NCBI GenBank assembly: GCA_002393865.1
Contig: DGUD01000142.1
Location: 4,957 to 21,322 of the forward strand
DNA length: 16,366 nucleotides
Origin: Treponema sp. UBA4319
Lineage (GTDB): Bacteria > Spirochaetota > Spirochaetia > Treponematales > Treponemataceae
Direction: 5' to 3'
Shown here: one piece after another, positions 6,668 through 13,013 of the stretch
Numbering within the stretch: the stretch's first letter is position 1
Layout of the letters: every line of letters begins with the position of its first letter
Notes under the pieces: generated by a model
Database searches by the model: none
What the model was told of the DNA's origin: nothing
The model's input: the letters and a program-made list of their open reading frames with translations, nothing else
Program-made: the position numbers and the translations under genes

Positions 6668-6784
6668 GTATCGTATCTCCTTCCTGTACGGACAAGCCTC
6701 AAAAAGCATCCTGAGCCCGCCCCCTGAAAAAGCGGCAAACGCACGCAAGCGGCGCCTCTGCGCGGCATCGCGCCTATGCCTTCC

Positions 6785-7237
6785 TCAAAAGCACTTGTAC
6801 AGAGCGACCGTCTCCTTGATATGCACAAAGCCGCGTTTCTTGTAGAAGGCAAAGGCAGGGACACAGTCATCGGTCTGCAGGTAGATGGTATGGATGCCCT
6901 GCCCCTTCAGCACGCCCTCCAGCGCGGCAAGGAAGGCCGTGCCGACCCCCTGTCCCTGCAAGTCCGGGCGCACGCACAGCTCGTCGATGCAGTACTCGGT
7001 GCCAGCGCACCAGTGCTTGACCGAGCCGATGCTGAGAGCGGCGAGCTTTGTGGCGGAGGCATCCTCAAAGAAGCCGTAGCACAGGGAATTCGCATTGCCC
7101 GCAAGGTCTGTCATGTAGGCGTACAGCTGGCTGCGGTCGCTCCAGTCATCGTTCCATGGCTCCCGCGTGAACACGTCAAAGAAAAAATCCGTCATCAGCG
7201 CACGGTGCGAGGCCAAAGAAAGCGGCAGGAGCGTCAT
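6785..7237 (-). CDS. GNAT family N-acetyltransferase
   Basis: The 150-aa protein starts at 7237, where its ATG overlaps the stop of the methyltransferase as ATGA, with AGAGG upstream. Motif A is clear in YCIDELCVRPDLQGQGVGTAFL, where QGQGVGT is the canonical Q/RxxGxG/A acetyl-CoA loop; motif B is IYLQTDDCVPAFAFYKKRGF. The fold is therefore a compact GNAT enzyme. Translational coupling suggests that its product works in the same process as the methyltransferase, for example modification or detoxification of a small molecule. This is inference. The substrate cannot be read. Confidence 0.88.
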   Translation of the reverse strand: MTLLPLSLASHRALMTDFFFDVFTREPWNDDWSDRSQLYAYMTDLAGNANSLCYGFFEDASATKLAALSIGSVKHWCAGTEYCIDELCVRPDLQGQGVGTAFLAALEGVLKGQGIHTIYLQTDDCVPAFAFYKKRGFVHIKETVALYKCF

Positions 7238-8037
7238 ACGCCGGCCTCTTTTTTGCGCAGGTTCAGGATTGTGGCATAATGCAGGATGCTGAATGTCTCT
7301 GGCAGCGTCGCAAGGTAGGCGCGGTGCTCGCGCTCCCATGCGGCAATCTGCTCAGCGCCCAGCGAGGACGCGCCGATTCCGCGGCAGGCCTTTATGCGAC
7401 CGTGCCAGCCCTCGCGGCTAAACGTGACGGGGATATCGAATCCGAGCGCATGCTCCAGCTCAAAGTAGGGTTCCGCCCAGTCCGGGAATGTCACGGGGCT
7501 GCGCTGCCAGCGGGCGCCGTTCCAGTCGGGATTGTATTTCAGGACGAGCTCCTCCGTCTTTGCGGCAATCTCGCTTTCCGCGGGAAGCCACGCCATAAAA
7601 AGGACGGCAAAGTGCCCGCCGCGCTTTAACCAGCGGTGGATTTTGGGCACAATCACCGCCTTGTCAAAATACATAAAGCACTGGCAGGCCGTCACGACGT
7701 CAAAAGATGCGGGCGGAAAGGAAAGCTCCTCCGCGGAAGAGACCGTGTAGGCGATTTTCATGCCGGCTTTTTCCGTAAGCCCGCGCGCATAGCGTATCTG
7801 GTTCCCGGAGATGTCGGTGCCTGTCCACGTCGCGCCGAAGCGGTACATATTGCGGGGAAGCACGCCGGTGCCGGTTCCGAGGTCAAGCGCCTGCTGCCCC
7901 GCGACGCCGATTCCCAGCTCCACAAGCTTGCCGTAGAACTGCGGCGGATAGATGTCGCGGTACTTCGCATAATCGGCAGAAGTCTTTCCGAAGTCAAAAG
8001 GCTTGCCGTTGTCGAATTCTTTATTCACTATCTCCAT
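7234..8037 (-). CDS. Class I SAM-dependent methyltransferase
   Basis: The 267-aa protein is taken from MEIVNKEFDNG at 8037, with AGGGA about 8 bases upstream; the open frame runs to 8139 but the added part looks non-coding. SAM-binding motif I is ALDLGTGTGVLPRN, the acidic end of strand 2 is TGTDIS, and motif post-II/III is SFDVVTACQCFMYF followed by HRWLKRGGHFAV, the layout of Methyltransf_11/25 small-molecule methyltransferases. The N-terminal DYAKYRDIYPPQFY is also usual for this group. The substrate is unknown. It leads an operon with two GNAT genes and has its own promoter upstream. Confidence 0.9.
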   Translation of the reverse strand: MEIVNKEFDNGKPFDFGKTSADYAKYRDIYPPQFYGKLVELGIGVAGQQALDLGTGTGVLPRNMYRFGATWTGTDISGNQIRYARGLTEKAGMKIAYTVSSAEELSFPPASFDVVTACQCFMYFDKAVIVPKIHRWLKRGGHFAVLFMAWLPAESEIAAKTEELVLKYNPDWNGARWQRSPVTFPDWAEPYFELEHALGFDIPVTFSREGWHGRIKACRGIGASSLGAEQIAAWEREHRAYLATLPETFSILHYATILNLRKKEAGV

Positions 8038-8129
8038 AATCGTTCCCTGTACGGACGGACAACCATGCCCGCTCCAGGCCCCATACCCGGCAACGAAGCT
8101 TCCGGGCAGCCGCAAGCAGGCTCGCTCCA

Positions 8130-8158
8130 AGTGTAGCACAAAGGCAGCGGACGGACAA
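8130..8158 (-). promoter_or_regulatory. Promoter of methyltransferase-GNAT cluster
   Basis: Minus-strand TTGTCC (8158-8153), 17-bp spacer, TACACT (8135-8130) preceded by TGC as extended -10. Each hexamer has two mismatches to consensus. The leader to the ATG at 8037 would be about 85 nt and contains a possible CCCGG/CCGGG stem, of unknown meaning. Confidence 0.5.
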
Positions 8159-8208
8159 GCCTACGCCAGCGGTTCCTCCCGGCAGGCGGAAGGCATGCGG
8201 CTCCCTGC

Positions 8209-8535
8209 CTACAGTGACGCAAGAAGCTCGGTGAGCTTCTGATCCATCTCTTTCAATATCGAGGACTTCAGCTTTTCCCGGAAGACGGCGCTCCGTCTTG
8301 TGCGCTCCTCCGCCTCAGCGGCATCCGCGTCCTCCCGGAACAGCTCCTGCGGCGGAACGTTGAGGGCATCCGCTATCCGCTCTATGGTGGAAAGCTTCGG
8401 GACATTCTTGTAGGTCTCCATCAGCCCGATGTAGCTTGCGGAAGTCTCGCAGTATTCCGCAAGCCGCTCCTGGGAAATATGCTTCTCCTTTCGTATCCGC
8501 TTTATATTGTCTATGACCGTACGCTCTAAACTCAT
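8209..8535 (-). CDS. XRE family transcriptional regulator
   Basis: The 108-aa protein has an N-terminal helix-turn-helix of the HTH_3/Cro-C1 type at about residues 8-66: NIKRIRKEKHISQERLAEYC, then the recognition helix region TSASYIGLMETYKNVP and STIERIADALNVPPQELF. The C-terminal 40 residues are charged and helical and may dimerise. No ribosome site precedes the ATG at 8535; the bases before it are AT-rich and part of an operator-like palindrome, so the message may be leaderless. It is divergent from the lipoprotein gene, and the shared gap holds two related 18-bp sites. It probably controls itself and the lipoprotein. Confidence 0.9.
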   Translation of the reverse strand: MSLERTVIDNIKRIRKEKHISQERLAEYCETSASYIGLMETYKNVPKLSTIERIADALNVPPQELFREDADAAEAEERTRRSAVFREKLKSSILKEMDQKLTELLASL

Positions 8536-8553
8536 TATATCAAATTTGGTATA
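8536..8553. promoter_or_regulatory. Operator-like palindrome at the XRE gene start
   Basis: TATATCAAATTTGGTATA is an 18-bp dyad with one mismatched pair and a perfect CAAATTTG centre. It abuts the XRE start codon. On the minus strand it reads TATACCAAATTTGATATA, which matches the second site at 8596-8613 at 15 of 18 positions. This suggests autoregulation by the XRE protein; binding is inferred. Confidence 0.65.
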
Positions 8554-8571
8554 AAAACACCATGAGTACCA

Positions 8572-8601
8572 TTGACATTTTTAATATAATAAAACTATAC
8601 T
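8572..8601 (+). promoter_or_regulatory. Promoter of the lipoprotein gene
   Basis: Perfect -35 TTGACA (8572-8577), 18-bp AT-rich spacer, -10 TATACT (8596-8601, one mismatch). The -10 box lies inside the second operator-like site. Ribosome site AAAAGGAGA (8622-8630) precedes the ATG at 8636. Confidence 0.7.
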
Positions 8602-8613
8602 AATATTGATATA
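8596..8613. promoter_or_regulatory. Second operator-like site, over the lipoprotein -10 box
   Basis: TATACTAATATTGATATA is 15/18 identical to the minus-strand reading of the site at 8536-8553 and is itself a dyad with TATA ends and an AATATT centre. It covers the -10 hexamer, so binding would repress the lipoprotein promoter. Confidence 0.6.
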
Positions 8614-8635
8614 ACACACACAAAAGGAGACATTC

Positions 8636-9484
8636 ATGCAGCACACCACAGCAAAACGAAGCATCGGGGCAGCCCTCGCCGCCCTGCTCGCCTGCGCGGC
8701 ATTCCTCTGCGCATGCAGCACGGCCACTGGAGGCGGCTCCAGCTCCAGCAAATCGGGCTCTGGCACTGGGACGGACGTCCTGTCCTGGTACCTTGACGGA
8801 GGAACGGACAATCCTGCCGGCATCACAGGCAGGGGCGGAGGGATAAACTTCTCCGACAAGTCAATCACGACGATGCATACCTTTTCCAGCGCGGACAAAG
8901 CAAATGCGGCGGCAGAGGCCTTACGGAATCAGTTCGGAAGCTCAGATTCAGCCTCCATCTCCGTGACAGGGAACAAGCTGTATGTGAAAGCCAGGCCGGA
9001 GGAAGGCAAGGAGCTGCCGTATCAAAAATCAGACTTCGCAAAGCTATCTTCCTCCGGAAACATCTATCATTTTATAAAGAACAAATATGCGAAAGCCGAC
9101 GGCAGCAGCGGCCTGACCGGAAAATGGAGAGGAACCCCGGTCCCGGTATCAGCGACGAGTAATATAGAGCTGAAATCCGACGGCACATTCAATCTTTGGT
9201 CTGAGAGCGATAATTCCACACTCTGTATGGGCACATGGGAAGCCCGCACCGGGAATTACTTTGACATCCTGAAAGAAAAAGGCTACGACACGAGCTTTTT
9301 CTCCGGAGAACAATCGCCTTCCGGCACATACGTCATTGTAAACCTTCGTACCGATAGCGACCTGCCGGAAGGCCAGGCTTTCATCCTCAGCCTCCTGTCC
9401 GCAACATGGCCGACGATTATGATATACAAAGACGGGACGCTCTATGACAGCGGCTGCCTCTATCTGCCCAAGTCATTGCCCTGA
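8636..9484 (+). CDS. Lipoprotein with possible lipocalin-like C-terminal part
   Basis: The 282-aa protein has a lipoprotein signal peptide: basic TAKR, hydrophobic core, and lipobox LCAC with acylated Cys at residue 27. A Ser/Gly linker follows. Residues 70-140 look like a small alpha/beta unit (SSADKANAAAEALRNQF, SISVTGNKLYVKARPEEG). From about residue 160, LTGKWRGTP, IELKSDGTFNLW and CMGTWEARTGNYFDI resemble the strands of small lipocalin-like barrels. It has a strong ribosome site. I do not recognise a named family. Its control by the divergent XRE protein seems likely from the shared operators. It is probably membrane-attached and faces the periplasm or surface. Confidence 0.85.
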   Translation: MQHTTAKRSIGAALAALLACAAFLCACSTATGGGSSSSKSGSGTGTDVLSWYLDGGTDNPAGITGRGGGINFSDKSITTMHTFSSADKANAAAEALRNQFGSSDSASISVTGNKLYVKARPEEGKELPYQKSDFAKLSSSGNIYHFIKNKYAKADGSSGLTGKWRGTPVPVSATSNIELKSDGTFNLWSESDNSTLCMGTWEARTGNYFDILKEKGYDTSFFSGEQSPSGTYVIVNLRTDSDLPEGQAFILSLLSATWPTIMIYKDGTLYDSGCLYLPKSLP

Positions 9485-9496
9485 GCATTCCCGCCC

Positions 9497-9528
9497 GCCC
9501 TGGCACTGCAAGCCTGCCGTGCCGGGGC
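9497..9528 (+). terminator. Hairpin downstream of the lipoprotein gene
   Basis: GCCCTGGCAC (9497-9506) pairs with GTGCCGGGGC (9519-9528), 10 pairs including one G-T, with a 12-nt loop. It is 13 bp after the lipoprotein stop. It has no T-run after it on the plus strand, so it may protect the message end or terminate only weakly. Confidence 0.4.
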
Positions 9529-9553
9529 AAAAAAGCGGCGGCCAGCCGCACGC
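9529..9553 (-). terminator. Terminator of the minus-strand membrane protein gene
   Basis: On the minus strand GCG-T-GCGG / CCGC-CGC forms a 7-bp stem with one bulge and a CTGG loop, followed directly by TTTTTT. It lies 11 bp after the stop codon at 9565. Confidence 0.6.
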
Positions 9554-9564
9554 CTCCCCTCCAG

Positions 9565-10131
9565 CTAAAAGACCTGCAGCAGCAGGAATACAAGCACCAC
9601 CGCACCGTAGCAGAAAATCGGCACAAAACCACAGCGCTCCGTTGCCGGGGCAGAAAGCCGCGCATAGAGAAAATAACAGGCCACCCCCACGACGAATGAG
9701 AGCGCAAAAAGCGCGATGAGCAGCCTGCATTTTTTGGGGGAGACCGAGCCTTCCTCGTAGAGCACGAGCAGCGCGCACAGCTCGCCGGAAAGCCAGAGCA
9801 TCATGGCAAGCAGCTCGGACGTCAGCTGGCGGTGCAGGAGGAAACGCCCCACAAGCAGCAGCGCCGCATACAGCGCAAGGCAGCACAGGAGCACCCGGTA
9901 CAGCGAGAGGGCGCCGCGCCCTTTATCCGCAAAAGCGCCGTGAATCAGCAGCACCATAGAGGCGAGCCCCGTCATTACGACGAGCAGCAGCAGGGGCGAG
10001 ACACTCAGGATGAATTCCCCTGTCCGGTTGGCATCATACCACCAGCATCCATACAGAATGCTGCATACGAGCATCACGGCATTGCCGGCAAATATGCGCC
10101 AGTCGCGCAAAGAAAAATCACGGAATGACAT
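9565..10131 (-). CDS. Hypothetical six-helix membrane protein
   Basis: The 188-aa protein is mostly hydrophobic. About six membrane helices can be seen: around residues 14-31, 40-64, 78-96, 105-124, 135-156 and 168-187. Short polar loops such as YEEGSVSPKKCR (near 125-136) separate them. No catalytic or transport motif is recognised and no family name can be given. The start at 10131 lacks a good ribosome site, and the best promoter places the transcript start within about three bases of the ATG, so translation may be leaderless. It follows the galactosidase gene on the same strand but has its own promoter and is likely a separate transcript. Confidence 0.75.
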   Translation of the reverse strand: MSFRDFSLRDWRIFAGNAVMLVCSILYGCWWYDANRTGEFILSVSPLLLLVVMTGLASMVLLIHGAFADKGRGALSLYRVLLCCLALYAALLLVGRFLLHRQLTSELLAMMLWLSGELCALLVLYEEGSVSPKKCRLLIALFALSFVVGVACYFLYARLSAPATERCGFVPIFCYGAVVLVFLLLQVF

Positions 10132-10140
10132 ACGCCTATA

Positions 10141-10169
10141 AGTATACCATGCAAGCGGCGCATCCGCAA
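10141..10169 (-). promoter_or_regulatory. Promoter of the six-helix membrane protein gene
   Basis: Minus-strand TTGCGG (10169-10164), exactly 17 bp, then TATACT (10146-10141). The expected start near 10134 is only about three bases before the ATG at 10131. Confidence 0.55.
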
Positions 10170-10175
10170 GTTTTT

Positions 10176-10193
10176 AAAAGCGGGTGCGTCCGC
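10176..10193 (-). terminator. Weak terminator after the galactosidase gene
   Basis: Minus-strand GCGG-ACGCAC-CCGC followed by TTTT. The stem is only 4 bp, so this is tentative. Confidence 0.25.
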
Positions 10194-10251
10194 CGCAGGA
10201 ACAATCGGGTCTGTCACAAAAGCAAGCGGCGTCTGAGACAGGCGCATGCGG

Positions 10252-11577
10252 CTACACGGACAGGCGCAGCAGGACGGAACCATGCGCGGGAACCGCCAGC
10301 GAAAGCTCCGCGTCACCGGCGAGCGGGAACAGATCTTTGTGCTCCCACAAATCGCGCACGCGGTATGTCCGCGAGCTGTCCACAAAGGGCACGGTATCAA
10401 GCCGCACCGCGACCTCGCCGTCCTCATCGCCCAGATTGAACAGCGCAAGGTTCACCGGAATGCCTTGCGCGGGGCAGCCGCCACCACGGCTCGCCCACAC
10501 GCACTGCCGCCCGTCGCGCATCACCTGCGCGGCACCGGAAGAAAAGCGCTGCACATCGAGCACCTCCCTGTTGGTCAGCAGCGCCTTTGTGACGTCATCC
10601 AGCCGGGGCAAATCGGCGCCAATCATCAGCGGGCTGCGGAATATGCACCACAGCGTCAGCATGGTGCGCTGCTCGTCCGGCGTAAACTGGCAGTCGCGCT
10701 CCTCGCCCCAGCCCTTGCAGAGCTTGCCGAGCGGCAGCATATCGCAGTCCGGCCAGCAGCCGCCGCCCACGTGCTTCTGCCAGACCTCGCAGCGGTCAAA
10801 CATGGCTTTCAGCAGCGGCCATGTATCCCAGAAATCATCGGTGATACGCCACATATTGGCATACTGCTCCAGATGCCACGCCTTCTCTATGATGGCAGGC
10901 CCGGGGCTCAGGCTCAGCACCATCGGGCGTCCGGAACGCTCTATGGCGCGGGCAATCATCTCCACTTCCTTCTCCGCCGAATACGGGTCATGGGGATACA
11001 TGTTCGTGTTGCAGATATCGTCAACCTTCACATAATCCACGCCCCATTCCGCATAGAGCTCAAAGATGCTGTCGTAGTATTCCTGCGCGCCCTGCTTTGA
11101 GGCATCCACGCCGTACATGTCGCCGTTCCAGCGGCTGATGGAGAACGGGTTCGCGATACGGTCGGCCGTTATGCCGCAGCGCGTCGGACGGTGCTCCGCC
11201 GCACAGAAGCGGGGGATGCCGCGCATGATATGGATGCCGAATTTGAGCCCCAGAGAATGCACGTAGGCGGCAAGCGGGGCAAAGCCCTTGCCCCCCTCGC
11301 TGGACGGAAAACGGTTGGGCGCGGGAATCTGGCGGGAATATTCGTCCACGCAGAAACGGCTGAAGGGGATATACTGCTGCGGCAGCTGCGTCCCGGCATC
11401 AGGGTCAGACCACTGGATATCAATCACCACGTAGTTCCAGCCGAATTCCTTCAGGTGCTCCGCCATATAGGCGGCATTCGCGCGCACCTGCTCCTCGTTT
11501 ACCGACGTGTTGTAGTAATCGTAGGAATTCCAGCCCATCGGCGGAAGCGGGGCGACGGCATTCTTTGAGTACGCCAT
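10252..11577 (-). CDS. GH27 alpha-galactosidase
   Basis: This 441-aa glycoside hydrolase of family 27 removes terminal alpha-galactose (or related residues) with retention. The family start LPPMGWNSYDYYN (11-23) is present. The nucleophile is D186 in YVKVD (182-186), and the acid/base is probably D248 in WRITDDFW (243-250, the R+4 aspartate). Other typical segments are DMLPLG (279-284) and FRSPLMIGADLP (313-324). The C-terminal 90 residues form the usual beta-sandwich. No signal peptide is seen, so it acts in the cytoplasm on imported oligosaccharides. Ribosome site AGGAG is 6 bases before the ATG. Some GH27 members act on N-acetylgalactosamine or beta-L-arabinopyranose, and these cannot be excluded. 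A lipoprotein gene lies 57 bp upstream on the same strand. Confidence 0.93.
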   Translation of the reverse strand: MAYSKNAVAPLPPMGWNSYDYYNTSVNEEQVRANAAYMAEHLKEFGWNYVVIDIQWSDPDAGTQLPQQYIPFSRFCVDEYSRQIPAPNRFPSSEGGKGFAPLAAYVHSLGLKFGIHIMRGIPRFCAAEHRPTRCGITADRIANPFSISRWNGDMYGVDASKQGAQEYYDSIFELYAEWGVDYVKVDDICNTNMYPHDPYSAEKEVEMIARAIERSGRPMVLSLSPGPAIIEKAWHLEQYANMWRITDDFWDTWPLLKAMFDRCEVWQKHVGGGCWPDCDMLPLGKLCKGWGEERDCQFTPDEQRTMLTLWCIFRSPLMIGADLPRLDDVTKALLTNREVLDVQRFSSGAAQVMRDGRQCVWASRGGGCPAQGIPVNLALFNLGDEDGEVAVRLDTVPFVDSSRTYRVRDLWEHKDLFPLAGDAELSLAVPAHGSVLLRLSV

Positions 11578-11634
11578 AAAAACTCCTGTTCAGCGCGGCG
11601 CCAGAAACGTGCGTTCCCAGCGCCGCCTTTTCCC

Positions 11635-12222
11635 TTAGTAGGTAAAGGAAACCTTGTTGGAGTCGCCCAGCGGCCCCTGGTACTGCATGGTAAGCATCTT
11701 TGAGTCCTCAGAGATATAGTAGAAATCCTGGATATTGCTCACCGTAAAGGAATAGGACTTGCCTGCCCGCAGCTCCGTGCAGTTCGCTTTCTGCCACATT
11801 GTCTCCACCACGGGATCCACAAAAGCGCCGCGGTACAGGGACTGGCTGTCCTTCTGGTTGATGATGGTGAGCCAGTTGCCTTTCATGGTGCTGCGGCCGT
11901 TCAGGCTGGTGGTGAATTCGGTATAGAACTTGGGAATCCACAGCACGCGGGAAGTCCTGTTGGTGCAGGTAACATGCAGGTCTATCGTCTTGCCCTTCAC
12001 TTCCGGGCGGATTTCAATCGTAAAGTCCCCTCTTTCCCATGCGGTGGGATCGCCGGTATAGCCTGACTCGGCGGAAGAGGCGCTTCCGTCTGATTCAGAA
12101 GAAGCCGGGCCGGATGTTCCGGATGACTGCTGCTTTGATTTGCCGGAACGGGAAGAACTCACGCAGCCGGAAAACACGGCGGCGGCACACAAAAACAAAA
12201 GAATCGCGGGAAGTCTCTTCAT
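11635..12222 (-). CDS. Putative lipoprotein
   Basis: The 195-aa protein is read from the ATG at 12222 because GGAG lies 6 bases upstream; an ATG 12 bases earlier has no ribosome site. The signal peptide MKRLPAILLFLCAAAVFSGC ends in lipobox FSGC with Cys 20. A low-complexity Ser/Gly/Glu linker (about 21-55) leads to a beta-rich domain starting FTIEIRPEVKGKTIDLHVTC, with the pattern of a small immunoglobulin-like or DUF4352-like domain (CTNRTSRVLWIPKFYTEF, RAGKSYSFTVSNI). The function is unknown. It precedes the GH27 gene with a GC-rich stem-loop in the gap, so co-transcription is possible but not certain. Confidence 0.82.
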   Translation of the reverse strand: MKRLPAILLFLCAAAVFSGCVSSSRSGKSKQQSSGTSGPASSESDGSASSAESGYTGDPTAWERGDFTIEIRPEVKGKTIDLHVTCTNRTSRVLWIPKFYTEFTTSLNGRSTMKGNWLTIINQKDSQSLYRGAFVDPVVETMWQKANCTELRAGKSYSFTVSNIQDFYYISEDSKMLTMQYQGPLGDSNKVSFTY

Positions 12223-12287
12223 GGTTTTCTCCATAAAAAATCAGGAATGGCAGGGCTGGTTCCCTGCAGGTATAGTCAAGCCTGTTA

Positions 12288-12306
12288 CAAAAGCCGTCTG
12301 CTTTTG
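12288..12306. promoter_or_regulatory. Perfect 7-bp stem-loop upstream of the lipoprotein gene
   Basis: CAAAAGC and GCTTTTG are exact reverse complements with a 5-nt loop CGTCT. It lies 66 bp before the lipoprotein ATG at 12222 and 23 bp beyond the hairpin at 12330-12367. Without a T-run it may be a protein-binding dyad rather than a terminator. Confidence 0.35.
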
Positions 12307-12329
12307 AACGCGCTGTATTTTTAAATTAC

Positions 12330-12367
12330 GCGGGCAGGCGCGGGAACAGCGTTCCGTGCCTGCCCGC
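12330..12367 (-). terminator. Hairpin terminator of the small exported protein gene
   Basis: GCGGGCAGGC (12330-12339) pairs perfectly with GCCTGCCCGC (12358-12367), and inside it GGAAC pairs with GTTCC. It lies 49 bp after the stop at 12416. The minus strand continues GTAATTTAAAAAT, only moderately T-rich, so it could also be a processing or stability element. Confidence 0.5.
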
Positions 12368-12415
12368 ATACATATATCCGCGGAAGCGGCTACATGCAAA
12401 GGTTTACGCCTTTTC

Positions 12416-12793
12416 TCAGCGTGTGACCAGCTTGAGGGTCTTGCGGTACTCGCTCTTGCGCCAGTCAGGACGGATGGTCATATTCAGATCAGGAGAAAGA
12501 TCGGCGGGCTTTACGAACATATACTCGCGGTGCGTGGCAGGGCAGTTGAAGCGGACAGTCAGGCCATCAGCCTCGACGCCGATGTGGAAATTCTCGACGT
12601 TGTTCTCCGTAAAGGTGAACACGGTCTCGCCTGTGCTTATCAGAGAGAGGACGATAGTGCCGTCAGCCTTGAACGTCCAGTTCCCGTCCCACTCGCCGTC
12701 AGACCATGTGCCCTGAATCTGACCGAGGTCAAATGCGAATGCGCCGACGATACCCATCACAGCGACTGCTACCAATGCCAAAAACTTCTTCAT
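12416..12793 (-). CDS. Small exported protein, lipocalin-like
   Basis: The 125-aa protein starts at the ATG at 12793 with AAGGAG about 9 bases upstream; the open frame continues to 12859 but without support. The signal peptide MKKFLALVAVAVMGIVGAFA is followed by FDLGQIQGTWSDGEW, so the mature protein is about 105 residues. The mature part alternates strands: WTFKADGTIVLSL, VFTFTENN, FHIGVEADGLTVRF. The GTW...ADGT pattern is typical of small lipocalin-like or META-like barrels. It should be periplasmic or surface-exposed. The function is unknown. A TTGCT/AGCAA mini-hairpin touches its ribosome site. The signal peptide style is one reason to suspect Treponema. Confidence 0.83.
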   Translation of the reverse strand: MKKFLALVAVAVMGIVGAFAFDLGQIQGTWSDGEWDGNWTFKADGTIVLSLISTGETVFTFTENNVENFHIGVEADGLTVRFNCPATHREYMFVKPADLSPDLNMTIRPDWRKSEYRKTLKLVTR

Positions 12794-12804
12794 AGTGCTA
12801 CTCC

Positions 12805-12817
12805 TTGCTAAAAGCAA
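12805..12817 (-). promoter_or_regulatory. Mini-hairpin at the ribosome site of the small exported protein
   Basis: TTGCT-AAA-AGCAA is a 5-bp perfect stem that ends directly at the GGAG ribosome site on the minus strand. It could tune translation. It is short, so chance is possible. Confidence 0.3.
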
Positions 12818-12872
12818 AATGCGGCGGATGCGGGGAGCGTTCTCCGCAGGCTCCTGCACCAGCCATACGCTT

Positions 12873-12878
12873 ATTATA
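12873..12878 (-). promoter_or_regulatory. -10 box for the small exported protein gene
   Basis: Minus-strand GATATAAT contains a perfect TATAAT. The region where a -35 should lie is only A/T-rich, with no good TTGACA at 16-18 bp. The leader would be about 75 nt. Confidence 0.45.
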
Positions 12879-12982
12879 TCCAGTTTTCAGAAAAATAAAA
12901 GTATTTTTTTGAAAATTCTGACATTTTCCCTCAACTTTTCTTCTTTTTTTGCCGAACAGCCCTTCCTGCGCCACTTGCCCGC

Positions 12983-13013
12983 CATGCCGTTTTAAGATAC
13001 AGTAGACGGCATG
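12983..13013 (+). promoter_or_regulatory. Inverted repeat covering the HAD start codon
   Basis: CATGCCGT (12983-12990) and ACGGCATG (13006-13013) are exact reverse complements separated by 15 nt. The right arm contains the ATG of the phosphatase gene. In the RNA the start codon would be buried in an 8-bp stem. In the DNA it could be an operator. No ribosome site is visible here. Confidence 0.6.

Noticed and set aside
8572..9484. XRE-lipoprotein pair as a toxin-antitoxin system
   Set aside because: The lipoprotein is large, exported and shows no toxin motif, and the genes are divergent rather than co-transcribed.
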